Shown here: one piece after another, positions 54,171 through 62,014 of the stretch | How the letters are laid out: each line of letters starts with the position of its first letter | How positions within the stretch are numbered: the stretch's first letter is position 1 | Source of the DNA: JAAYJT01 sp037445555 | GTDB taxonomy: Bacteria > Bacteroidota > Bacteroidia > Bacteroidales > JAAYJT01 | DNA length: 64,000 nt | Assembly (NCBI GenBank): GCA_037445555.1 | Contig: JBBIKG010000018.1 | Span: 1-64,000, forward strand | Direction of reading: 5' to 3' | Position numbers and translations under genes: made by a program | The notes under the pieces: model-generated | What the model was told of the DNA's origin: nothing | The model's database searches: none | Seen by the model: only the letters and a program-made list of their open reading frames with translations

Positions 54171-54290
54171 TCAATTATAAAGTCTGGTATTAGAAGATGC
54201 AGAAGAAAAAAATAACGGCTTTGCTGCCGTTGAAGAAATTAAAAGACGATGTAAGCGAAAGTTGGTTGGGAAATGGGTGGCCGAAATCAT
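54171..54290 (-). CDS. pyrBI leader peptide candidate (39 residues)
   Basis: ATG at 54290 reads MISATHFPTNFRLHRLLISS and continues with TAAKPLFFSSASSNTRLYN to TGA (complement of 54171-54173), 18 bases before the pyrB ATG. The ORF runs completely through the terminator hairpin (54231-54206), as PyrL does in enterobacterial pyrBI. The run of Phe/Ser comes from the T-tract. No independent evidence of translation. Confidence 0.5.
   Translation of the reverse strand: MISATHFPTNFRLHRLLISSTAAKPLFFSSASSNTRLYN
54206..54231 (-). terminator. pyrBI attenuator (or carB terminator)
   Basis: On the minus strand AACGGC (54231-54226) pairs with GCCGTT (54219-54214) around AGCAAA, followed by A and seven Ts. 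It lies 54 bases ahead of the pyrB ATG and 166 bases after carB. The upstream promoter and the leader ORF across it favour attenuation, but it may also stop carB transcripts. Confidence 0.7.
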
Positions 54291-54312
54291 AGCATGTGCT
54301 TGTTTCGGAATG

Positions 54313-54320
54313 CAAAGATA
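54313..54320 (-). promoter_or_regulatory. -7 element of the pyrBI promoter
   Basis: TATCTTTG on the minus strand matches TAnnTTTG. It gives a leader of about 150 bases that includes the leader ORF and terminator. The -33 region (TTCC at about 19 bases) is weak. Confidence 0.5.
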
Positions 54321-54396
54321 CTCTATTGTGGGGTAGGTCGGAAGTTATTTGTTCACAATTACGAACGTGTTACCAACAATTCACATCGGCCACTGT

Positions 54397-57300
54397 CTAG
54401 TATTCATCCCAGGCCTTGATGCTCAGGTCATCAAGGTTGTAACGCGAAATGGCATAAATGAAAGCGCTTGCCAGACGGGCGTTGGTGATAAGAGGAATGT
54501 TGTAATCAATGGATGCGCGGCGAATCAGGTAATCGTTCTGAAGCTCTTCCTTGCCAAGATTTTTGGGTATATTGATGACAAGGTCGACCTCGCGGTTGCG
54601 AAGCAGGGTCAGGGTATTTGGTTCTGCACTCATGTCAGGCCAGTGGGCAATTGTAGTTTCAATGCCATTCGCTGCCAAGAAGTCGCGGGTGCCTTGCGTG
54701 GCATAGATTGTATGACCTCTTCTGAGCAGCATGCGTGCACTTTCGAGAAGCTCTGTCTTGGATCGCATGGGACCGGAAGAGATAAGCACGGCCTTCTGTG
54801 GGATGGAATACCCTACAGCCAGCAACGATTTCAGGATTGCTTCATAATAATCGTCGCCCAGGCAACCTACTTCTCCCGTGGATGCCATTTCGACCCCAAG
54901 AACCGGATCGGCAGAACTTAGCCGGGAAAACGAAAACTGCGGCGCTTTCACACCGATATAATCAATCTCAAATTGAGATTTGTCGGGCTTTTCGGTCTTG
55001 ACCCCCAACATCACACGGATAGCAAAATCGATAAAGTTAGTTTTCAAAACTTTAGATACGAATGGAAGACTGCGTGAGGCCCTGAGATTACATTCGATCA
55101 CCTTTATGTCGTTGTCGCGCGCCAGGAACTGTATATTGAACGGCCCGGTGATATTTAGCTCCCTGGCTATCTCGCGGCTTATTTTCTTTATTCGCCGGAT
55201 AGTTTCCACATACACTTTTTTGGGTGGAAACATTATAGTGGCGTCGCCCGAGTGTACCCCAGCAAACTCCACATGTTCCGAGATGGCATACACCAGTATT
55301 TCGCCGTGGTCGGCTACCGCATCGAACTCGATCTCTTTGGCATCTGTAATGAATTTGGATACCACCACCGGGTATTGTTTCGACACCCGCGTGGCAAGTT
55401 CCAGAAAATGTTGTAACTCACCTTCATTCGAGACAATGTTCATGGCAGCTCCCGAAAGCACATAAGAAGGCCTTACGAGTACCGGGAAACCCACCTTTTC
55501 TGTAAACGTAAAAATATCTTCAACGGTAGTGAGTTCCTGCCATTCGGGCTGGTCAACGCCAATCTTGTCGAGCATGGCGGAGAATTTATGCCGGTTCTCT
55601 GACCTGTCAATGGATAGGGGCGATGAGCCAAGAACCGGAACTCCGACATTGTATAGCCGCAGGGCCAGATTGTTCGGAATCTGGCCTCCGGTGCTTACCA
55701 CAATCCCATGGGGGCTTTCCAGTTCAATAATATCAAGTGTGCGTTCAAAACTCAACTCATCGAAATAGAGCCTGTCGCAGGTGTCGTAGTCTGTGCTGAC
55801 TGTTTCAGGGTTGTAGTTGATCATAACCGACCGGTACCCGCAGTTGTGAATGGTCTGGATGGCGTTCACGCATGACCAGTCAAACTCTACGCTGCTTCCT
55901 ATACGGTAGGCACCGGATCCAAGCACAATCACCGACCGGGCATCTTTCTCAAATTCGATATCATGGCAGTGGCCGTGGTAGGTGAGGTACAGGTAGTTGG
56001 TTCTGGCCGGATGCTCCGCCGCCAGTGTATCGATCTGCTTCACACAGGGCACGATGTTGCGCTGGGTACGATGGCCCCTTACAGCAAGAATTTCACGATC
56101 GCTCTGACCTATGTCAGCGTTTTTAAAAACCAGCCTTGCTATCTGAAAATCACTGAATCCGGCTTGTTTTACCTCACGGAGCAAATCATCAGGTATATCC
56201 TCCAGACAATTATATGATTCGATTGAGGATTCTATGTTGACAATGTTTTTGAGTTTTTGCAAGAACCAGCGGTCAATTTTGGTTAGTTGATAGACCTCTT
56301 CCACTGTCCATCCCTTTCTGAATGCCTGCGCAATGGCAAAAATGCGCCTATCTGTTGGCCTGCTCAGAGCTATACCAATATCATCGGTTTCAAGTTCGCG
56401 GTTGGCTGCAAATCCGTGCATCCCAAGCCCTACCATACGCAAACCCTTCTGGATGGCTTCTTCAAACGTTCGCCCGATGGCCATCACTTCGCCTACGCTC
56501 TTCATGCTGGAGCCTATTTCGCGTGTTACGCCATGGAATTTATTAAGATCCCATCGCGGAATTTTGCACACCATATAATCAAGCGCGGGTTCAAAGAATG
56601 CGCTGGTCGTCCGTGTGATGCTGTTCGAGAGTTGATGTAATCCGTATCCCAAAGCCAGCTTAGCTGCCACAAAGGCGAGCGGGTATCCGGTCGCTTTCGA
56701 GGCCAGGGCGCTTGAACGCGACAGGCGTGCATTTACCTCGATCACTCTGTAATCTTCCGAGTCGGGATCGAGGGCATACTGCACATTGCATTCGCCGACA
56801 ATACCCACGGTTTTGACTATGGCTATGGCTATCTTCCTGAGTTTGTGATACTCGCTGTTGTTGAGGGTCTGCGACGGAGCTACCACAATACTTTCGCCGG
56901 TGTGTATGCCAAGAGGGTCAAAATTTTCCATATTGCACACCGTTATGCAGTTGTCATACCGATCCCGCACTACCTCATATTCCACCTCTTTCCAGCCTTT
57001 GAGCGATTCCTCAACCAGCACCTGCCCGGAATAGGCAAATGCCTTCTCGGCCAATTGGCGGAGCTCATCACGGTTGTTGCAAAAGCCGCTTCCTTGTCCA
57101 CCCAATGTATAAGCGGCACGCACAATGACCGGAAACCCGATAGTATCACTCGCAGCAAGCGCCTCTTCAACCGTCGTTGCAGAAATTGACACAGGTGTTT
57201 TAACCTGAATGCTGTGCAGCAGGTCGGCAAATCTCTGGCGGTCTTCGGTATTGATGATCGCCTCTACAGGTGTGCCGAGCACTTTAAGGTTATATTTCTC

Positions 57301-57618
57301 CAGCACGCCTGTCCTGAACAAAGCTACACCGCAATTAAGAGCGGTTTGCCCCCCGAAGGCAAGCAGGATACCATCCGGGTTTTCCTTGTCGATTACTTTT
57401 TCAACGAAGAAGGGGGTAACAGGCAGGAAGTAAATTTTATCAGCCAGCTCATCCGATGTCTGCACGGTGGCAATGTTCGGATTGATAAGTACGGTTTCGA
57501 TTCCTTCTTCCTTAAGGGCTTTCAGTGCCTGCGATCCTGAATAGTCGAACTCGCCGGCCTCACCAATCTTTAAGGCTCCCGAACCCAGGATAATGACCTT
57601 CCTACTGTCGCTTCTCAT
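54397..57618 (-). CDS. carB: Carbamoyl-phosphate synthase large subunit
   Basis: The product is 1073 residues, full length: two homologous ATP-grasp halves (about 1-400 and 550-935), the oligomerisation domain between them, and the C-terminal MGS-like regulatory domain (930-1073). GGQTALNCGVAL and EVNARLSRSSALASKATGYPLA are seen in the first half. It makes carbamoyl phosphate for pyrimidines and arginine together with CarA, which is encoded 3.3 kb away on the same strand beyond argRGH. A TATTTTTG element at 57636-57643 may be its promoter, divergent from argR. Confidence 0.98.
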   Translation of the reverse strand: MRSDSRKVIILGSGALKIGEAGEFDYSGSQALKALKEEGIETVLINPNIATVQTSDELADKIYFLPVTPFFVEKVIDKENPDGILLAFGGQTALNCGVALFRTGVLEKYNLKVLGTPVEAIINTEDRQRFADLLHSIQVKTPVSISATTVEEALAASDTIGFPVIVRAAYTLGGQGSGFCNNRDELRQLAEKAFAYSGQVLVEESLKGWKEVEYEVVRDRYDNCITVCNMENFDPLGIHTGESIVVAPSQTLNNSEYHKLRKIAIAIVKTVGIVGECNVQYALDPDSEDYRVIEVNARLSRSSALASKATGYPLAFVAAKLALGYGLHQLSNSITRTTSAFFEPALDYMVCKIPRWDLNKFHGVTREIGSSMKSVGEVMAIGRTFEEAIQKGLRMVGLGMHGFAANRELETDDIGIALSRPTDRRIFAIAQAFRKGWTVEEVYQLTKIDRWFLQKLKNIVNIESSIESYNCLEDIPDDLLREVKQAGFSDFQIARLVFKNADIGQSDREILAVRGHRTQRNIVPCVKQIDTLAAEHPARTNYLYLTYHGHCHDIEFEKDARSVIVLGSGAYRIGSSVEFDWSCVNAIQTIHNCGYRSVMINYNPETVSTDYDTCDRLYFDELSFERTLDIIELESPHGIVVSTGGQIPNNLALRLYNVGVPVLGSSPLSIDRSENRHKFSAMLDKIGVDQPEWQELTTVEDIFTFTEKVGFPVLVRPSYVLSGAAMNIVSNEGELQHFLELATRVSKQYPVVVSKFITDAKEIEFDAVADHGEILVYAISEHVEFAGVHSGDATIMFPPKKVYVETIRRIKKISREIARELNITGPFNIQFLARDNDIKVIECNLRASRSLPFVSKVLKTNFIDFAIRVMLGVKTEKPDKSQFEIDYIGVKAPQFSFSRLSSADPVLGVEMASTGEVGCLGDDYYEAILKSLLAVGYSIPQKAVLISSGPMRSKTELLESARMLLRRGHTIYATQGTRDFLAANGIETTIAHWPDMSAEPNTLTLLRNREVDLVINIPKNLGKEELQNDYLIRRASIDYNIPLITNARLASAFIYAISRYNLDDLSIKAWDEY

Positions 57619-57635
57619 GACGTCGTTTTGGGGGA

Positions 57636-57643
57636 CAAAAATA
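57636..57643 (-). promoter_or_regulatory. -7 element of the carB promoter
   Basis: TATTTTTG on the minus strand, 18 bases before the carB start. The -33 region has no TTG. It shares a 94-base divergent region with the argR promoter. Confidence 0.45.
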
Positions 57644-57680
57644 TCATAATTGATCCAGGCGAGGTGATAATGTTAATAAA

Positions 57681-57719
57681 AAAGTATAAATTTGCAGTCA
57701 AAATGAATAAATATGCAAA
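57681..57719 (+). promoter_or_regulatory. Candidate pair of ARG boxes and argR promoter
   Basis: Box 1 (57702-57719), TGAATAAATATGCA with flanks, fits WNTGAATWWWWATTCANW with one mismatch and overlaps the argR start codon. A weaker box (57681-57698, sharing AAAT and TGCA) is centred exactly 21 bases upstream, the usual spacing of paired ARG boxes. The -7 element TAAATTTG (57687-57694) lies inside the upstream box, so ArgR binding would block transcription of argR. Confidence 0.5.
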
Positions 57720-58186
57720 AAATTGATCGGCTCCTGGCAATCGAAGAAATCATCGGCCATGAACGCATTGCCTCTCAGGAAGTATTGCTGAAAAAGTTGG
57801 AGGAGCGGGGTATAGAATGCACCCAGGCCACATTATCGCGCGATCTGCGGCAGCTCGGCGTAAGCCGCATCCCCGACGGTCAGGGTGGCTACTGTTATTC
57901 GCTTTCTGGTCATCAAACACGCAGGCAGGATTTCGATGTGAGGATGAATATCATTCCGTTGGTAAGGGATATGATTGAAGCCCGCGGACTGATGCTGGTA
58001 AAAACAATCCCCGGTAATGCAAACACAGTGGCATATTTTATTGACAGTATGCAACGTTACGAGATTGCCGGCACCATTGCGGGTGACGATACTATTTTGG
58101 TAGTGCCACGTGATGGCGTCACCATGCACCAGATTCATGATTGCCTTGAACGCATTCTGCCCGGCCTGCATAAACACCTTGAATGA
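57713..58186 (+). CDS. argR: Arginine repressor
   Basis: The product is 157 residues. The N-terminal winged helix has CTQATLSRDLRQLGV, and the C-terminal oligomerisation/arginine-binding domain has GNANTVAYFID and GTIAGDDTILVV. It binds ARG boxes as a hexamer when arginine is present. It leads the argRGH operon and is divergent from carB. Confidence 0.95.
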   Translation: MQKIDRLLAIEEIIGHERIASQEVLLKKLEERGIECTQATLSRDLRQLGVSRIPDGQGGYCYSLSGHQTRRQDFDVRMNIIPLVRDMIEARGLMLVKTIPGNANTVAYFIDSMQRYEIAGTIAGDDTILVVPRDGVTMHQIHDCLERILPGLHKHLE

Positions 58187-58236
58187 ACCGCGTGAACAAA
58201 TAATTGGAAAACTACCTGTAACTCAAAAAAACTCAA

Positions 58237-59469
58237 ATGAAAGAGAAAATCGTACTTGCCTACAGCGGCGGTCTGGACACTTCAGTAATTCTGAAATGGC
58301 TAATCGAAAAAGGAAATGATGTGATTGCTTTTGTCGCCGATGTCGGCCAGGATGAGGATTTCGAGGAGTGCCGTTACAAAGCGCTGCAGCTGGGCGCATC
58401 GAAAGTGATCGTATCCGACCTGAAACGGGAGTTTGTTGAAAATTATGTATTAAAGGCAATCATGGGCAATGCTGTGTACGAAGGAAGGTATCTGCTAGGA
58501 ACTGCCCTTGCCAGACCGCTCATCGCGAAAAAACAGATTGAGGTTGCCGTGGACGAAAATGCTATGGCCGTGGCGCATGGCGCCACCGGTAAAGGCAATG
58601 ACCAGGTAAGGTTTGAATTATGCTACTATGCCCTGAAGCCCGATATCAGAGTGGTCGCCCCGTGGAAAGACCCGGAGTTTCTTAGTACGTTCAAGGGGCG
58701 CACCGACCTGCTCAAGTATGCCGCCGAAAAGAACATATCCGTCAGGGCCAGCATCGCCAAGCCTTATAGCGAGGACGACAACCTGATGCATATTAGCCAT
58801 GAGGCCGGCATACTCGAAGATCCCATGTTTCCCTTTCACAAAAGCATGCTTCAGAAAATGGTGATGCCCCAGGATGCCCCTGACGAAGAAACGAGGATTG
58901 CCATTCATTTCAAAAACGGGCTGCCTGTGAAGCTTGTCAATAAGGACGATGGAACCATCATAAACGACAGTTATGAATTATTTACCTACCTGAACAGGTT
59001 GGCCGGCCGAAATGGCATTGGATTGCTCGATATGGTCGAGAACAGGTATGTTGGCATCAAATCCAGAGGAGTGTACGAGACCCCCGCTGCCACCGTGCTC
59101 CATATTGCACATAAAGATCTGGAAGGTATCGCTATGGACAGGGAGGTTATGCGGCTCAGAAACATGCTTTGTCCGAAATTTTCCGAACTCATTTATTACG
59201 GATTTTGGTTTAGCCCCGAGATGGATTTCCTGATGGCAGCAATCGAAAAGAGCCAGGAGCTCATCGACGGTTCGGTGCATCTGTGCCTGTACAAAGGCAA
59301 CGTCATGGTCGAAGGAAGGGAATCTCCGTCGTCGCTTTATAACCAGGATTTGTCGAGTATGGACATCGAAGGCGGATTTGACCAGACCGATAGCAAAGGC
59401 TTCATCCGTATCAATGCTATAAGGCTCATGGCCCATCGTGCCATCATCGAGGCAAGCAAGGAAAAGTAA
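58237..59469 (+). CDS. argG: Argininosuccinate synthase
   Basis: The product is 410 residues. The N-type ATP loop is AYSGGLDTSVILKWL at the start, with HGATGKGNDQVRFE and DSYELFTYL-like regions further on. It joins citrulline and aspartate using ATP. It starts 50 bases after argR and is followed by argH. Confidence 0.96.
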   Translation: MKEKIVLAYSGGLDTSVILKWLIEKGNDVIAFVADVGQDEDFEECRYKALQLGASKVIVSDLKREFVENYVLKAIMGNAVYEGRYLLGTALARPLIAKKQIEVAVDENAMAVAHGATGKGNDQVRFELCYYALKPDIRVVAPWKDPEFLSTFKGRTDLLKYAAEKNISVRASIAKPYSEDDNLMHISHEAGILEDPMFPFHKSMLQKMVMPQDAPDEETRIAIHFKNGLPVKLVNKDDGTIINDSYELFTYLNRLAGRNGIGLLDMVENRYVGIKSRGVYETPAATVLHIAHKDLEGIAMDREVMRLRNMLCPKFSELIYYGFWFSPEMDFLMAAIEKSQELIDGSVHLCLYKGNVMVEGRESPSSLYNQDLSSMDIEGGFDQTDSKGFIRINAIRLMAHRAIIEASKEK

Positions 59470-59500
59470 CTTTGTCACACACCTCAAAATTACATCACCT

Positions 59501-60841
59501 ATGAAGCTCTGGGAGAAAGGTAGCGTACCTAACAGATCAGTAATTGAGTTTACATCAGCCGATGACCGAATCACCGATATGGTGCTGGCCGAGTGGGACA
59601 TTGTGGGCTCGATGGCACATGTCATCATGCTCCATGAGATCGGGTTGCTTGGCGACCAGGAAAAAACAGATCTTTTAAAAGCGCTATATGCTCTTTTCGA
59701 AAGGGCGTCGAACGGCAGGTTACTTATCGAAGACGGAGTGGAGGATATTCATTCTCAGGTAGAGAAGGAACTGACGTTGGCTTTGGGCGATACGGGCCGC
59801 AAAATTCATACCGGCAGGTCAAGAAATGATCAGGTGCTGGTTGATCTGCGATTATATCTCATCCGCGAGATGGATGCACTTGCCGCCAATACAGAGCGCC
59901 TTTTTCTGAAATGGCAGGAGCTGAGCGAGCGTTACAGGAATATCATGATCCCGGGATATACTCATATGCAGCCGGCAATGCCTTCAAGCTTGGGTATGTG
60001 GTTTGGCGCATATGCCGAAAGTTTGTGCGATGACATCGCCGTTTTGGCGGCTGCGCGTACCCTGAATAACCGTAATCCCCTGGGAACGGGCGCCGGATTT
60101 GGATCAACGCTGCCTTTGAACCGCAGGTTGACCACCAAACTACTCGGCTTTGACGGACTTATGTACAATTCGGCCTATGCCAGCCTGAACAGGGGTAAGG
60201 CTGAGATGGCTCTGGCTTCGGCCATGGCCGGTATTGCCCAGACCCTCTCGCGTTTTGCAATGGATGTATGCCTGTATATGACACCGGAGTACGCCTTTAT
60301 TAGCTTTCCGGACGAGTTCGTCACCGGATCGAGCATCATGCCTCAGAAGAAAAACCCTGACGTGTTTGAACTTATCCGCGGGAGGGCCAACCTTGTACAA
60401 ACCCTTCCCTCGCAGATTGCCGGCCTGGTTTCCAACCTCCCATCCGGTTATAATCGCGATCTGCAACTGCTCAAAAAACTTATTATTACCGGTTTTTCTG
60501 AATTAAAAGCCTGTATTGACATTACCCTGCTGATGCTCGAGCATATCCGTATCAACGAAAACATTCTCTGCAAACCGCAATACAATCCAATTTTCAGTAC
60601 AGAAACAGTCAATCAGCTTGTAAGGGAAGGCGTACCATTCCGCAGTGCATACAAAATGGTTTCCGAAATGGCTTCCGAAGGGAGCTTCCGGGAAACCTCC
60701 GTGCAGGACTATACGCATGAAGGAAGCCTCGGCAACCTGTGCAATGTAGAGATAAAGAACCTGTTTTACGAACGTATGAAAAGCTTTAAAAGCAAGTCAG
60801 CCAGGGAACTGGCTGATGATATGCTGGCAGAGAGTCTTTAA
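59501..60841 (+). CDS. argH: Argininosuccinate lyase
   Basis: The product is 446 residues from ATG 59501; a longer frame overlapping argG lacks support. The fumarase-superfamily signature GSSIMPQKKNPD is intact, with HTGRSRNDQVLVDLRLYL and YTHMQPAMPSSLG upstream. It releases arginine and fumarate. It ends the argRGH operon, 32 bases from the convergent carA stop. Confidence 0.96.
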   Translation: MKLWEKGSVPNRSVIEFTSADDRITDMVLAEWDIVGSMAHVIMLHEIGLLGDQEKTDLLKALYALFERASNGRLLIEDGVEDIHSQVEKELTLALGDTGRKIHTGRSRNDQVLVDLRLYLIREMDALAANTERLFLKWQELSERYRNIMIPGYTHMQPAMPSSLGMWFGAYAESLCDDIAVLAAARTLNNRNPLGTGAGFGSTLPLNRRLTTKLLGFDGLMYNSAYASLNRGKAEMALASAMAGIAQTLSRFAMDVCLYMTPEYAFISFPDEFVTGSSIMPQKKNPDVFELIRGRANLVQTLPSQIAGLVSNLPSGYNRDLQLLKKLIITGFSELKACIDITLLMLEHIRINENILCKPQYNPIFSTETVNQLVREGVPFRSAYKMVSEMASEGSFRETSVQDYTHEGSLGNLCNVEIKNLFYERMKSFKSKSARELADDMLAESL

Positions 60842-60873
60842 ACGGCCGGGAGTCCTGATTTGCAGAGGAAAAA

Positions 60874-61974
60874 TCAAGCTTTTATCTCTTGCTTTGCCAT
60901 TTCGATATTCCTAATGAAGTCATCGAACAGAAAATCGGTATCGGTGGGGCCGCCTGAAGCCTCAGGATGAAACTGTGTGGAGAAAAAGGGTTTGAAGCTG
61001 TGTTTCATCCCTTCGTTGGTTTGATCGTTGAGATTGACGAAATAGGGCACCCACTCATCACTAAGCGTTTTGTTATCCACCGCAAACCCGTGGTTTTGCG
61101 AGGTTAGATAGGCCTTGTTTGTGCCAACTTCGAGCACGGGCTGGTTATGACTGCGATGGCCATATTTGAGTTTGTAGGTGTCGGCACCCGAGGCCAGCGC
61201 CATCAGCTGGTTGCCTAAACAAATTCCGAAAATCGGTTTGTTGCCTGCCAGCGACTTGCGTATGTGTTCAATGGTCACTCCGCACATTTTCGGGTTGCCG
61301 GGCCCGTTTGTGATGAACAGGCCGTCAAACTCCTCCTGGTGATAGTTGTAATCCCAGGGTACCCGAACGATGGTGGTGTCTCTTTTGAGCAGATGCCTGA
61401 TGATGTTGTATTTCACACCACAATCCACGAGCATGATCCGATATTTTCCGGAACCATAGGTGATGATTTCCTTTGTACTCACCTGGGCTACCAGGTTGGT
61501 TTTGTTAGGGTCAAAAAAGTCGGTATTAGTTCTTTTGTGCTCAACTTTAGCAAGCATGGCCCCGTGCTCACGGATGCGTTTGGTGAGGGCACGGGTGTCG
61601 ATACCAAATATACCCGGGACCTTGTGAAATTTCAGCCAGTCACCCAGGCTCTCGGATGCATTCCAATGGTTGTATTCCTCCGAATAGTCCGAAATAACCA
61701 GGGCTGTGATTTGAACCTTTTCTGATTCAAAATTCTGCAGCATGCCATTCTCCATCGTTTTGAGAGGAACCCCGTAGTTTCCGACCGACGGGTAGGTCAA
61801 CACAAGAATCTGGCCGCAGTACGAGGGGTCCGTTAGATTCTCGGGATAACCTGTCATGGCTGTATTGAAAACCAGTTCACCGGCCACCGGTTGCTCATAA
61901 CCGAATGAATATCCTTCAAACCGGCTGCCATCCTCAAGAACAAGTTCTGCTTTCTGGTAGGTATTATGTTTCAT
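60874..61974 (-). CDS. carA: Carbamoyl-phosphate synthase small subunit
   Basis: The product is 366 residues. The N-terminal CPSase domain is followed by a class I glutamine amidotransferase with GICLGNQLMALA (nucleophile Cys) and FHPEASGGPTD (His/Glu). It supplies ammonia to CarB. The ATG lies only 8 bases after the T-run of a hairpin that follows the upstream GTPase gene. Confidence 0.97.
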   Translation of the reverse strand: MKHNTYQKAELVLEDGSRFEGYSFGYEQPVAGELVFNTAMTGYPENLTDPSYCGQILVLTYPSVGNYGVPLKTMENGMLQNFESEKVQITALVISDYSEEYNHWNASESLGDWLKFHKVPGIFGIDTRALTKRIREHGAMLAKVEHKRTNTDFFDPNKTNLVAQVSTKEIITYGSGKYRIMLVDCGVKYNIIRHLLKRDTTIVRVPWDYNYHQEEFDGLFITNGPGNPKMCGVTIEHIRKSLAGNKPIFGICLGNQLMALASGADTYKLKYGHRSHNQPVLEVGTNKAYLTSQNHGFAVDNKTLSDEWVPYFVNLNDQTNEGMKHSFKPFFSTQFHPEASGGPTDTDFLFDDFIRNIEMAKQEIKA

Positions 61975-61982
61975 GGTTTCAT

Positions 61983-62010
61983 TAAAAAAGCGGCCATATG
62001 AGCCGCTTTT
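61983..62010 (-). terminator. Terminator-like hairpin between the GTPase gene and carA
   Basis: On the minus strand AAAGCGGC (62009-62002) pairs with GCCGCTTT (61994-61987) with loop TCATATG, followed by TTTTTAAT. The stem begins 5 bases after the GTPase stop codon and ends 12 bases before the carA ATG. It may terminate the upstream gene or control read-through into carA. Confidence 0.7.
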
Positions 62011-62014
62011 GGGG

